This document shows, piece by piece, positions 38,645 through 50,444 of a stretch of 64,000 nt of DNA. The translations under genes and the position numbers were made by a program. The notes under the pieces were generated by a model. That model did not search any database, was not told the DNA's origin, and worked only from the letters and a program-made list of their open reading frames with translations. Position 1 is the first letter of the stretch; every line of letters begins with the position of its first letter. Source of the DNA: Casuarius casuarius (taxonomy: Eukaryota > Chordata > Aves > Casuariiformes > Casuariidae); assembly GCA_003342895.1 (NCBI GenBank), contig PTFA01000024.1, positions 3,653,505-3,717,504 on the forward strand, written 5' to 3'.

Positions 38645-39286
38645 TCAGGAGCAACCTGGGGAATAAACTGAGACACTAAAACATAGAGGAGACATATGAA
38701 GTTTGTGGCTTCCCCATCTTTTTCTGACATTTGTAAGACACAGAGAGAAAGAGAAACTGCATGCTGCTGTTTCTTTACTAGCTGAAAAATGGCTCTCTAG
38801 CTGTTCTACCTTAGTGCCTCTGTTGAAGGTGCTGGGGATAGGGTTGAGGTTTGCCAGTGCTTGTGTCAACGTGGCTGTTCCCTGCTTGCAAATTTGGGAG
38901 AGGAAGGAGCACTGCAAAGAGAAGGACGGGGAGGATTGTTTCTGGTCATCTAAGGCTAGTAAAAAGCCTTGATTTTTCTGGCTCCCTGCCATCACAGCAG
39001 TAGTGTGTGGTGCTACTGCGATAGCTTTGTGGAGTGGATTGAGGGCCTGAGTGCTGTCACACAGGACTCGGAAATAGTCCGAAACTGTCAATATTTCCTT
39101 GAGCCTAAACACGTTGTTATCACTCTGCAGATACCCCCTGAACTTGTTTATAGTTCCATAGGAATTGCCAAGAGCATTTGGACTTCTAATACGAGTGCCT
39201 TTCAGGGCTATAAAAAACAAAAAACAAACAAAAACAACAACAAAAAACCCAACCCTCCTGAAGCCTGCACTCCCGCTCTGGCACAA
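38645..39286 (-). other. Longest open frame (213 codons), unrecognised, probably spurious
   Basis: This is the longest open frame in the window. Residues about 14-28 form a hydrophobic run (FFVVVFVCFLFFIAL), but it is read from the reverse of an A-rich low-complexity run at 39209-39247, so it is not a trustworthy membrane segment. The rest is Ser/Leu-rich without a motif. An opposite-strand open frame of 156 codons (38969-39439) overlaps it. My rough estimate for a frame this long by chance here is under 0.1, so it is mildly unusual, but no coding family is visible. Confidence 0.12.
39209..39247. repeat. A-rich (CAAA)n/(CAA)n low-complexity run
   Basis: Runs of A separated by single C, ending AACAACAACAAAAAACCC. 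It could be a decayed poly-A tail but no element precedes it. Confidence 0.85.
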
Positions 39287-39439
39287 GCAGTATGGGCAGA
39301 GGAAGGATCAGGGACAGAGCAGAGTTTTGCTTTCTCCTGTGCAGTTGAATTTTTTCACTCAAAGTTTTGTTGGATAGTCACAGCCAATGCCAAAGAGCTG
39401 AGGGAATATTTTTTACAAAGTTTTGAGGACAAGCCCTGA

Positions 39440-41538
39440 CCACCTTAAAAGCTAACATTGACAGTGCAAGCAGTAACGGAGATGCAGTTTGAGAAGATAA
39501 ATCAGAAATTGTGAGAGTTTATTTTTAATCTTTGTCACTTTTTATTTCTATTCTTACCAGTATGTGCCCCCATTTGAAGTTCATACATAGGCAAAGTGTA
39601 TCTCTACTGGAGTGCTGGAAGAAGCCTTTCAGGGATGGCCGAACAGGCTCTGTAGGGTTGAGCTCACAGCAAAATCAAGGAGAGGTAGCTTGATATTGCC
39701 TTGGGTCTGCTGTGCTCTGATGTAGGCAGGTGCTCTATACATGTCTATGCCCAAGTTACAGTGGTCTCCAAGAGGTTTAGCGTGAATTTGCCTGCTAGCA
39801 AGGCCTACAGTCTCTTAACCCAGGCATCCAAGGCCAAACTGACATGCCCAACATGACTGGTGGATTTCAATGTTCAAAAGTACTGATATAAGATGATAAT
39901 GCTATTAGGCCATCAGGACGTGGGCTTTTCAACCTTAAAGGAGCAGTGAGTGAGGACAGGAGGGTTTTTCTACTTTTACCAACGTTTTTTAATCCCACAA
40001 GTGGGCATTTTGATCTCCCGCACGGTCCAACGCTTGTCCTGGAGGGACTTCATCCCATGACAGAAATTGCACAAAGTGATGCTGGAAGGAAAGGTAACTG
40101 TCTCCTTTGGTTATGACATATCAATGTTAGCCCAACACTGCCTAGTGCTAGTGCCTTGGGGGCACTAGTCCTCATCTGAGGCAAAAAAAGGCAGCTATGT
40201 GGGAGAGAGAGGGTGTGGGTGTGTAAACCTGGCTGCGCTGTGCAGCATGATAAGAATAGGGAAAAGCCTACCCTTGCATATATGCCAAACAATGCTAACA
40301 TCGTTTGGATGCTGTGGAGAGCAGTTCCAACAAAGTTCCCAAATAGATGTGGAGTGCCTGTCATTGTAGTTCATAACTTGCAAAGCACAGTCAAATAGAA
40401 TTACTAATGTGGTTGACAGTCATGAATCAAAGAGTCCTTTCTTGAAATGGCAGCTTTTGGTGCTACTTCTGCTCTGTTTTTGTTCTTGGGGTAGAATTAC
40501 AGGATTGCTAGGGGGCTGAAATAGAGAATGGCATTACTTTAAAAAAAAACCCCACACTCCCCAACCTGTAAATGCACCAATAATAGAGTTCCTGTCACAT
40601 GCTCACAGCAGCAAGATATCTACTTACCTTTCATTCTACATGTGTAACCTCTTGGTTTGTTAGAGATTTTTTTTTTGGCACATATTCCTGTCCATATGTG
40701 TGCTTGTTTACTATACCATTTGCAGACCATGTAGCATACAGATTGTGCACAATCAAGTGAATAAAAATTAATAGGTCCCTATTAGTCTACTATCTTTAAT
40801 TCTACTTATATTACAAAATTCTGTTTCTGTCTAGAAATAGTTTAGACATCAGAAGAATGCTTAGCAACTATTAAATGTAGATTGCAATCCAAGTGCTAAA
40901 GCAAAGTAATCATGTATAACTTAATAGCCTCGCAATTTGATGAAGATTGGTTGCCAGATTGTTTAATCAAAAATTTGTCATTGTTTGTGCGATGCATTTC
41001 ATTTTAAAATATCAAGTCTCTCCTGTTTTACTTTATAGAAACCCTGAAGAAAAGCTTCAATGAAGTACAACCACTGTAATATCAGGAGTTCATTGCAGAA
41101 CACTGTCAGCCCATTCCACTTAATATTACAAGGGATGGATCGTTACATTTCAGGTGAAGTTAATGGCACATGTGGCAGAAGCATTCTGCAAGTATTAAGA
41201 ATATCTGACAGAAAATACAAATGTAGTTTGAAGCTTATTGTGAGAGTGCTTGCAACTGCAAGCTCTTTACCAAGGGTGATCTTTATGTTCCTCAATAATC
41301 TTAGTCATACCATTAAGATGTCCATCAAACCTGTGAAGCAGAAAGCCAGCAAATGTTTAAATTACAGGCCTTTGGTAATTTATATTGACCTCCTATGCAT
41401 CATGTGAAGTATTAAGGAAAACCCACAGATTGCAGCACCCACAAAATCTTGGATGACCAGGCTGGGTAAAGATGAGCTCTCAGAGGATCGTTGTTCAGTT
41501 GCATACAAAATGTGATGTCCAAGACAGCTGTTTGTTTT
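39440..41538. other. Non-coding stretch, nothing specific
   Basis: Mixed composition, somewhat less AT-rich at 39590-40350. A GA/GT-rich patch lies at 40201-40225. A 115-codon plus-strand frame (41060-41407) is unrecognised. Confidence 0.55.
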
Positions 41539-41571
41539 TTTNTTGTTNTTTTTTTTTTTTTTTTAAAAAAA
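41539..41571. repeat. Poly-T then poly-A tract with two Ns
   Basis: A T-rich run with N at 41542 and 41548, ending at 41564, followed directly by seven A. The Ns mark uncertain homopolymer sequence. Confidence 0.9.
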
Positions 41572-44301
41572 CAGATCAAAACAGCAATGCAATGTTATAT
41601 GCTGACCTATTCACCTTGACAATTTAGATTCTACGTTGTGGATAGCAGAAGCAAACACAAAATGTGGGATATCTAAGAGGACTAACAAGCATAAAATGAA
41701 GTTGAAAGAAATAATATTTTTTGGGTGTCTTTTCTGTCTATGTGTGGAAGAGTGTCTTGTTTTCCACCATATCTGCTGCTTGACTTTCACTCTGCAGTTT
41801 CTCTGAATGTTATTTTCTTGTGCATGAAGAAAGAAATGATGTATCTTCACGTTTGTGTTCAGGTGAACATTACATGGAGGGAAAATGCATGTATAAGACA
41901 GGATGAGAGGTATTTCGCAAGCATGTCACTGATTTCTGGGAAGCACCACAAAACACTTCCACTGCTGTTAGTTTGTCCTTGTTCACTTGCTGTACAGCCC
42001 ATTTTGAACACAAAATATATATTTCCTTTTCCAAAGCATCTAGAACACTCTGGGGCCGTGAAACTATAACTAATAATATTACTCTTCCCCAATATTTTCA
42101 AGCATCTAGTAGAGGTGAAAGAAAATTAGGTTTTCTTTTCTTTAGGGAAATGACAATGTTTCTGCATTGTACTCTTATCTTTAGTTAAGATAAAACATTG
42201 AAAACTTTTTTGAGAACAAAACTTTCAGCAATATTTTCATTCAGACCTTTGTTTCTAATCTAAAATTTCAGTCTGAACTGATTAAAGCATTTTAAGTTGG
42301 CTCAACGTGGATTGCTTTGTTGCCTAATGGAGAATTGCCTGACTGAAATCGCAGAGAATCTGAAGCCAGTTTTTCCTCTTGGGTCTTATAACTCCTGGCA
42401 GAGCTGCCAATCCCTTGATGCACGTGCAGTAACGTAACTCCTGGGAGGTCACACAGCTTCTCTGCCATCTGAGTAGAGGGTGGTGTTGTCATAGAAAATG
42501 TAGATTCAGGTATATTGAACTGACTTGTAATAGACCTTTATGGTTATTTCAAAAAAAAATATTTTAAGTGAGATTAACTTAAATGTCCTTTCTGTTTTGA
42601 CAAAGAATTGCAGCTGGACTTTGCCACAGTCTATTCTAATTTTGCAAAATCACCGCTATCTAGCAAAAAATTTTCTTTGTATGGAAACATGGTGTTAGGT
42701 TATTGAGTAATACTGGAAAGAAATTGTGTCTCACCAAAATTTCTGGTTTTCTGGCCATTTCTGAACTGCCTCCAAATTGACAGTCAGCAAAACTTCATAA
42801 ATATTTTGTACTTAATGCCTATTTGTCTCAAAGCATTAACACACTGATGTGTATGTGTGTATATACATAAACATATATATTATAAAAACATGTATATATC
42901 AAAGCATTATTCTCTAAGCCAGGTATTCAGCAATATTCTTGGGGAAATTAATCAAAGAAATTAAACTCTGTATTCAGACTTTGTAAATACCTTCAATGCA
43001 ATGTGAAGCATGAACTGGTCTTGCCAATAACATCATCTATATAATGATTCAATGACCTATTTGATCACTTGTGTAGTGATTACACATATTAAGAATTTGG
43101 GAGTAGGTAAATATAGAAATATTTTAATTGACCAGTTTGTAGGTTGCATACAATATGCAGAAATGAACCTTTATTGAAAGAGTATATTTATATTTATAGA
43201 ATAAGTGTATTTCTTTTTGGTTATTTGGAATTTACACTGCAGTAATTGTGTAAACAGTTTAGCCAAACATCTCTACTATCTTTAGCTTTGAATTTCAATA
43301 TAAAGAAAGGCTAGCAGCTAGCAGCAGAGAACAGATCGTAACCTAAATCAAACAAGCTTTATTTCTCTGATTTTTACAAGCAGATGGTTGCATATTGAAG
43401 AATCCTTGAGTATTGTCGGAATGTTTATTTTATAACAATGTACAAAAATATTGTACTACTGGCAATTCCAAAAAACTATTCTGTAACCAAATGAAGATAT
43501 TCAGCCAGGATCATTCAACATAATGACTTACATGTAATCTGTGCTTCTGGAGAGGGCCTGGAGACAAAACACTAACAGTTCAGGAACTTCAGACAAATCG
43601 TACATAGATCAAAGGCAAAAAATTTTGCATAACACTAAGGAGGAGGATCGGTGCTCTTCAGAAGGATGAAACTAACTCCCAATTAAATCACCTGGAAAGC
43701 TCCTATTAATTGTACGGAAAGCTGGACCAAATAAGTGGGTCCTCATTTGGTGATCTAAGTGCACACCTAACTTTAAATATATGAATGAGCCTACTAAATT
43801 AATAAAATGAGTAAAATTTTAAGGGAAGCACTGAAACTGGAGCGATTCTTAGGAACTACCTTGCTACTGTCTTGCAGTCAGCTTACCAGCTACAGCGTGG
43901 TATGTTTACAGGAGTCAAGAAAACAGCCATGCCCATAGTAAAATAGGGATGGCCCTAAATATTGACGATTCACCTTATTTGTTGGAAAAAATGAAATATA
44001 AATGCATGTGGAAGTAAAGGCGACTGTTTGCCACTGCGAAAACTTTTTGGATTTGGAGTATTTTTTCCAAAATTTGACCTTTTCCAAAACAGACCTATTC
44101 TGTGTAAATAAATGCCCACTCACAAAGCCAATATTCCTGAAAAAACAGAAATAGTTTCAAAGGGAGACTATTACTAATACTGGTAACTTTTTATATGGCT
44201 GCAAGACTCATTAACGAATCCCTTTTATTTGGTAGTATGAACTTTTGCTGTTGTTTTCTTGCTCTTGAGTGGGATCTGACATTACCATGGCACTAAGACA
44301 C
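41572..44301. other. AT-rich non-coding stretch
   Basis: No supportable gene. A TG/TA-rich dinucleotide-like patch lies at 42847-42900, and CTAGCAG is repeated in tandem near 43311-43324. Overlapping open frames at 41611-42188 are unrecognised. Confidence 0.6.
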
Positions 44302-44317
44302 AAAAAAAAAAAAAAAA
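44302..44317. repeat. Poly-A tract (A16)
   Basis: Sixteen A. No recognisable retroelement precedes it. Confidence 0.95.
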
Positions 44318-44389
44318 GTAGAAATGGAATAGACTTTGGGCCTCATTTTGAAGAGGACGTTGCTACAAGAATGCTAACTGGGGTGTGGG

Positions 44390-44800
44390 CTGACAGTCAA
44401 AGACATGTATCTGGACCATAATCGCATCATGAGAACATTGGAATCATTTATTGGTGGGCTGAATTACTGGACTGAATTTAACCAGAAAGCTATTGCATAT
44501 TCAGTGCAAGAGAGTGACACCATTAAGGAGCAGGCTTGCTGTTTGCCATCTAGTTTGGATGCCTGTCTAGGTGGCTCGTTTTCAGGTGCCATGGGCAGTC
44601 TGCCTCTGTGGAGCTTCTGTCGATGATCCAGCTGTCATCGATGGTGCTGTGAGTCTTCCCATCGACTTCGAGGACAGTTGGACTAAGTTGCCAAAGTATA
44701 GCATTTTCTTTCATGAATATCAATGGAAATGGCATGTAAATGCTGGATTTCATTTTATTCATAATGCATCCTACTGGATAGAGTGCATGTTTTGATCATT
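44390..44800. promoter_or_regulatory. Candidate regulatory block with alternating CATCGA half-sites
   Basis: CpG-containing half-sites alternate in orientation: TCGATGA (44620-44626), TCATCGA (44635-44641), TCGATGG (44638-44644) and CCATCGA (44659-44665). The first pair is a 7-bp inverted repeat around a palindromic E-box CAGCTG (44629-44634). The central ATCGAT matches the CUX/ONECUT core. Keeping such CpG sites in AT-rich DNA hints at constraint, but function is inference. Short open frames here (74 codons or less) are unrecognised. Confidence 0.3.
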
Positions 44801-45224
44801 CAATGGGTATGAAATACCACGACCTGTCAGAGAGAGATCAAATGCAATTATAGCACATTTAGAGTGCTATGCTAAGAGAAAATGGTTTCAGAATAACTAG
44901 TAATTTATTCTATGCAAATTGCTTCAACTACATGGTGCAGAATGTGTAATTGACAGCAATGGATATTGTAACAATGTTAGCTAAATTATGTTAAATGAAA
45001 GATAAATCAGGGTCTCCCTTAATTCTTTGAAATGATTTGTGATATATTTTGTTAAACTAAAAAAGAGTCCCTTGCACATAAGATGGAAGGAGTAGTACAG
45101 ACTCTATAAGGATGCAAAGACAGTTTGTGGTCATGTTTCTCATTATGTGAATAATTTTATCATTGGGAGTTTTCCTGAGCAAGAATTTTCAGTTTGTTCC
45201 ACATAAAAATTCTTAAGGTTCTGA
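44801..45224. other. Non-coding stretch, nothing specific
   Basis: AT-rich, no recognised feature. Confidence 0.55.
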
Positions 45225-45925
45225 TCTTACAATTAATAAGGGTCTATTGGGTCATAGTGATGGCTCAGTTTTGGGTACACTTTCACTGTACATTAAAATA
45301 TTGTAAAAAAAGAAACACTATATGGAATTAGACAGATATGAACTCTAAAGTTGCTATAGCAGAGAAACAGTACATGTTAAGCAGTTTCCAGAGATCACAG
45401 ATGTTGCATTCTTTATTCTAAATCTCTCTTTGGCCCTGATCTATGTCCTTGTGATGTGCATGTATAAATAGAGAAGAAGCTGGAAAAGAGAGATGATTAC
45501 TTCTTTGAGTACAACATAGGCATTATCAAAGCCAGAATGCTATGTACAGATCACATGCTCACATTTTAAAAATCAACTTAAGGAATTAGATAAGGTGCAA
45601 AAAAGAATCAGAATGAATCAAGAAGCAGGAGTAAATGGCTTTTAGTGAGATGCATAAAGAGCTCACACTGTTTACATTTCAGAGAAAAGCCTGAGAAGTG
45701 ACTTGATTACAGTTTATAAGTACCTTCACAGGGAAAAATGCCAGTTGCTAAAGTACTTTGTAATTTTACAGACAGGCATAACAAAATCCAGAGTCAGAAA
45801 CTGGAATCAAACTAATGCATGCATTTTTAACAGTGAGAGTGATTAAGCCCTGAAACAAGCATTAGTGAATCCTTCATTTCTTCAAATGAATACTATCTGC
45901 ATTCTGGGAGGTATGAATTAGCTAA
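45225..45925 (+). mobile_element. Old L3/CR1-type LINE fragment
   Basis: Two diverged pieces of the reverse-transcriptase frame lie in order on the plus strand. Near 45250-45300 the reading DGSVLGTLSLYIK parallels the PQGSVLGP.LFNI.I motif of CR1/L3 enzymes. From about 45590 the reading VQKRIR..., then EKSLRSDLITVYKYL, then ITKSRVRNW and IFNSES parallels the C-terminal part of ORF2. Stops and frameshifts are present. Divergence suggests an ancient insertion, older than the CR1 copies at 15690 and 50186. Exact ends are uncertain. Confidence 0.75.
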
Positions 45926-48089
45926 AAACAAGTTACCAAATTTTAGACATCTGTATTTGGGTGACATACAATATTTGATCTAGGAGATGTTTGACTGGAA
46001 CGGGCAGGGAAAAGGACAAGTTGTATGTTATTTTCGTACCGTTCACCATTAGGTAATCAATTTAGTCAACTTATCTTTTTTTCTCCTCTCTAACCTCCTT
46101 TACAGGCTAGAGCAAAAGAGTGAGCTCCTCTAAAGAGTAATTTAGAGCAAGAGCCTAATAGAGATTCTATGAACTACCCTTTGGTAATTGAATCTCTCTC
46201 TATTGACTACAGCAGGAGAGTAGATAAAGTTGGTGTGATACTTCTGTGAGTTACTTCTTTGCCAAATGAAATTTTGGGGCGCAGAACTCTGTTTCATAGG
46301 GAAAAGACAACTCATCTACTGCTATGATAGTATTTCTTAACTGCTTAAAGGAGTGGTCCCTTAATTCGCACATGTGACAAGAAGATGGATCTTAGATTTG
46401 AAGAAGACGCACAATATTAACTGATTGATTTTTCAGAGGCATGCTGTAGAGATCCAGTATTATTCAGTATCCAATATAAATCACAGGGTTTCTCAGTTTT
46501 GAAACAGCTGTTGTTCAGAAAGCATTTTGGAGTGTCTAGATACCTTCCTCCAAAACTATACCCACAAAGAAGTCTGATAGCTCATCCTATCACCCTTCAG
46601 TACTATAATAATGGGTTGTTACAAAAAAGATTTTCAGGGAAAACAAGCCACCTTAACATTAGAGAGCAGTTAAAGATACTGAATGAGAAAAGAGTGTGAA
46701 TCTTCAGAGGATGTTTGCTGGAGTATGTTTGCTAGCTACAAGCTTCAGTGATGAGATTAGGTGTGTCATTCAGAGAGATTTAGTGATTGCCTAAGGAATT
46801 CAACAGACTAAGTGTTCCTAGATATAGAGAAGTAAGGGCAGAATAATTATTATTGAACACTGAGCCCAGACAATTTAAGGTTTCAGTGCTGTCAATATAA
46901 GTCTGGCTCTAAAGATAAGAACTGTGACATGGAACCATCTGAATTTTGACTGCAGCAAAACTTGAATGAAAATAACTGAACACTTAAAATTAATTTTATA
47001 ATACTTCAAAAGCTTTTAGTCACATTTCTAAATGTCAGTCTTGTGGGAGGATAAATATCCTGCCTGCCAATTGGCTTCAGTGTACAGAACTTCATATTGT
47101 CCTTGTGACTTCATGGAGTGACCCAAATCCCCATTTGTGGGGCTCAAAAACTGTGGAAACTTATCCAGATTAACTGAAGACTGAATTTAATTGGATTAGT
47201 AGAACAACTTTAAGTACTTATGTAGACATTCTCATCTAGGGGGAAAATGTATTCAGTTCCATGCTTTGATAGTGAAAGTGGTGTAATATTTGAAATAATC
47301 ATTATTTTATACAATATGTACATGAGCTATTCTAGTATTGCTGCTCTGGGCAACTTCCATAGAAAAACTCACAGTGGGTGTATGAAGCTCCTCATAACCT
47401 GACTAAATTATGTTTTACAGACAAATACCCTCATAATTCTCACTGCTTCTATTGGGTGGACCCTCTACTTCTTTTAAATTGTAGTGTTGTTGTTGCATTT
47501 AAAAGCAGTTCCAACCTCGGGTAAAGAAACAGCTTTATAGGAGCATGCATGGTGAAGTGATTAGTCTCCAAATATACCCATGAGAGATTTCTACATGTAG
47601 GTTAGAAATAGTGCCTGGAATAGTGCTATAAACTTGTGTGCTTATTACCAGTATCTCTAGCTGTAAGTGAATGCAATATTAAAATTCAAGTGATTCTCTT
47701 AGTTAATTTTTCATGTATGTTCATTCTGCCTTTCATAAACATATATGTGATACTAGTGGCCAAAGAATTTAAGCACAGATTGAAAAACCTGCACTGAATA
47801 AAAAATATATACACATACATATATACATACAGTATTGGCGAATGATGAGAATCTCCAGGTTGCTAATTAGAGCACAAATGAGGTTGCTTTGCCTTGGCCA
47901 CAATCCCTTTACTGTCTTTGTCCATTCCAATTCGTATTAAATTTAATAAGACATAAGGTAAAAGCAATGAAATATTCTAATGCTTCCTGACATGAAAAAG
48001 AACTTGAAATAGAGCCAGGTATTAAATATGAAAAAGCCTATGGGGCTAATTTGTCAGGCCAAAAATCAAGCAAGGGAATAATTTTGATA
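45926..48089. other. Non-coding stretch
   Basis: No supportable gene. A TA/CA dinucleotide-like patch lies at 47804-47832. Confidence 0.6.
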
Positions 48090-48108
48090 CCCCCCCCCCC
48101 CCCACCCC
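48090..48108. repeat. Poly-C tract, one interruption
   Basis: A run of 14 C, an A at 48104, then four C. The other strand could form a G-quadruplex. Confidence 0.95.
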
Positions 48109-50185
48109 TTGTTTTCTTGTAGGGTTGACAGGTTATTCAGGCTTTAAAAATGTTTGAACAACGATGAGCATGTGCTCAAGATTGAATAGTTGCTATTAGG
48201 CAGGTGGTTGGATACAGTACTGATTAGAACTTTTTGTGGACATGAAAATCTCTCTCTTAGGTTAGCTCTCAAGAGAAGATATAAGCAAACAAAAATATGT
48301 CCATTTAGAAACAGAATTATTCTTCTATTCAGAATACTGTAGCAGATTTTAGTAATTTACCTTATCTTGTCTTTACCACAGAAGTGGAAACTGGCAAAAC
48401 AATGACAAAACACTCAGGGTAGCTATTGACTTCTGATACTGAAATTTACTTCAAGGTAATCTCCACAGTAATGAAATCCTCTTGATGTAATTATTCCTCT
48501 TCAGGAATTTTTTAAGCTTTTCTGCTTTTATTGACTTGTTCAAGTGGACAACTATTTTGTCTTTTTCTTCTTCAATAACAATATTGATTTTTCTAAAATA
48601 AAACAGTCAATCAGTGTTCACTGAAATTTAAGTGAAAAACAGTTACCGCCTCAAAGCAACTTCAGGTTCTGAACAGTGTTCCCAGTTTCACTTCTAGTAA
48701 CACCGTTTTCACCTGGAATTGATCACAAGTTCACACTTATAGCTCTATTCACTGTTGACACAAAAAATTGATTCTTCATTTGAACTGTGTTTTCTATGAA
48801 GATTTAATAAATCAATGTTATTTGCATTGAAGTATCTTGCGCTTGCACAATGCAATAATATTCTTGTATTGAAGATTGTCAAGTAGCAGACATCAAATAT
48901 GAAAGAGAGCAAGGAGCTTCTGAAATAGGCCTTGCAGAATTGTGGGAAGAAATATGATATCTTTTGCAACTCTAAGATTAGCCTCCAAAGCCTAATTTAA
49001 GGCATTAAAGGTACTATTTCCTTAAATAATCAAATTCGGTTATTTCATCAGATGACTTGGTGTAATGAGGCACATTCTATTCATAGGCCTGAACATTTCA
49101 TATTGTTTAATCATATGGAGATGAGTTTATGAATTTTATAGAAAAGCAGTTTCTTTTATTATTATTTGACTGTAAACCATCTATGTGTGTAGCTTGTCCT
49201 GTTCATAGCAACATAGATACCTGTTGCCACATGAAAAAGGATTAACAGTTAAGTTAGAGTTGCCTGGTGGGTCAACTGTATCTACGTATGTGTCTTGAAG
49301 AATAGCTGTTAAGCAGTAAATGCAACCAATATTGAGAACATAAGACAATATTACATGGAGCTGGCTCCACATAGCTAAGAAGTGGAGATATTTTCAGCCA
49401 ACATTAGTAAACAGTATCCACAATAAGCATTTATTTTTACCCAGCCTTTTGCTTTTCTGCATGGATTCATCCATTAATACAAAGTTTAGAAAAATTTGGG
49501 GGATTGTTGATTTAACACTTGAGTTGCTCTGCTTTAATGATACTTTTCTTCCTCAAGCCATCAGAAACAGGATTAAATGAAAAGTCTGTTATTTCTGTTG
49601 CATGTAGTGGAATGAAAAGGAAAAGAGCTGTTAAATGTTCAAAAGGCATGCATGTCAACATCTGGAATCTGATTTTAATGTCTCTTAACCTGCTAGAAAA
49701 TGGAGTGGGGTACACCAGAGCAAAATGGAGAGGAGATCTGAGTCAGCAGTGAGAATGAAAGCAGTCAATTCTTTCTCAAAATAAGTGAAATGATTGCTTA
49801 GAGGGCAGTTGGGAGTGTGTAGGATGGGACTCTTCTGTGGATACTTTATTTTCTGCATGGATTTTTCTTATATATCCGTTAGAAGAGCATTATGATTAAG
49901 AACATTGTATGACATTGTGATTGTGAGATCTTGCATCATGGTTATGATGTATCCTATTCCAGTTTAAATTTTATTCACAATATCTTCACATACTGAAGCA
50001 TGACTGAGGTTCAGTATAATATTAAATGTTATCATCTGTGCTTTCCCTATTTTTTGGTTTCCTTTCTTGTGTTTTTTAAGTAAACATTTTCTTTAATTTT
50101 TTTCATAATTTCTTCAGGAACAGAGTCAGGAAACTATTCTTGTGTCCAATCCTTCACCCCAGTGAATATATGACTGAGATATAAG
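48109..50185. other. AT-rich non-coding stretch
   Basis: No recognised gene, RNA gene or mobile element. Confidence 0.6.
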
Positions 50186-50444
50186 GTGATCAGAAGTAGT
50201 CTGCATGGGTTCACAAAGGGAAAATCATGCTTAACAAACCTGAGCCTGCTATGATGGAATGACTGGCTGGGTAGATGAGGGGAGAGCAGTGGATATTGTC
50301 TCCTTGGCTTCAGTACGGTTTTGGACACTGTCTCCCATAACATCCTCATAGGCAAGCTCAGGAAGCGTGGGCTAGGTGAGCAGATAGCGAGGTGGATTGA
50401 GAGCTGGCAGAAAGGCAGAGCTCAGAGGGTTGTGATCAGTGGCA
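50186..50444 (+). mobile_element. CR1 LINE fragment, reverse-transcriptase palm
   Basis: The plus strand encodes LHGFTKGKSC-type sequence (50195-50230) and then, after a frameshift, DTVSHNILIGKLRKRGLGEQ and ARWIESWQKGRAQRVVISG (about 50322-50440). These match the CR1 reverse-transcriptase stretch between the HGF.KG and WI..WL.GR blocks. Both ends are truncated; neither the CR1 3' tail nor the catalytic FADD motif is present. It covers much of the segment deleted from the copy at 15690-17260, but is a separate insertion in the opposite orientation. Confidence 0.9.

Noticed and set aside
44302..44317. Processed pseudogene tail
   Set aside because: The poly-A run has no recognisable coding sequence upstream and no visible target-site duplication.
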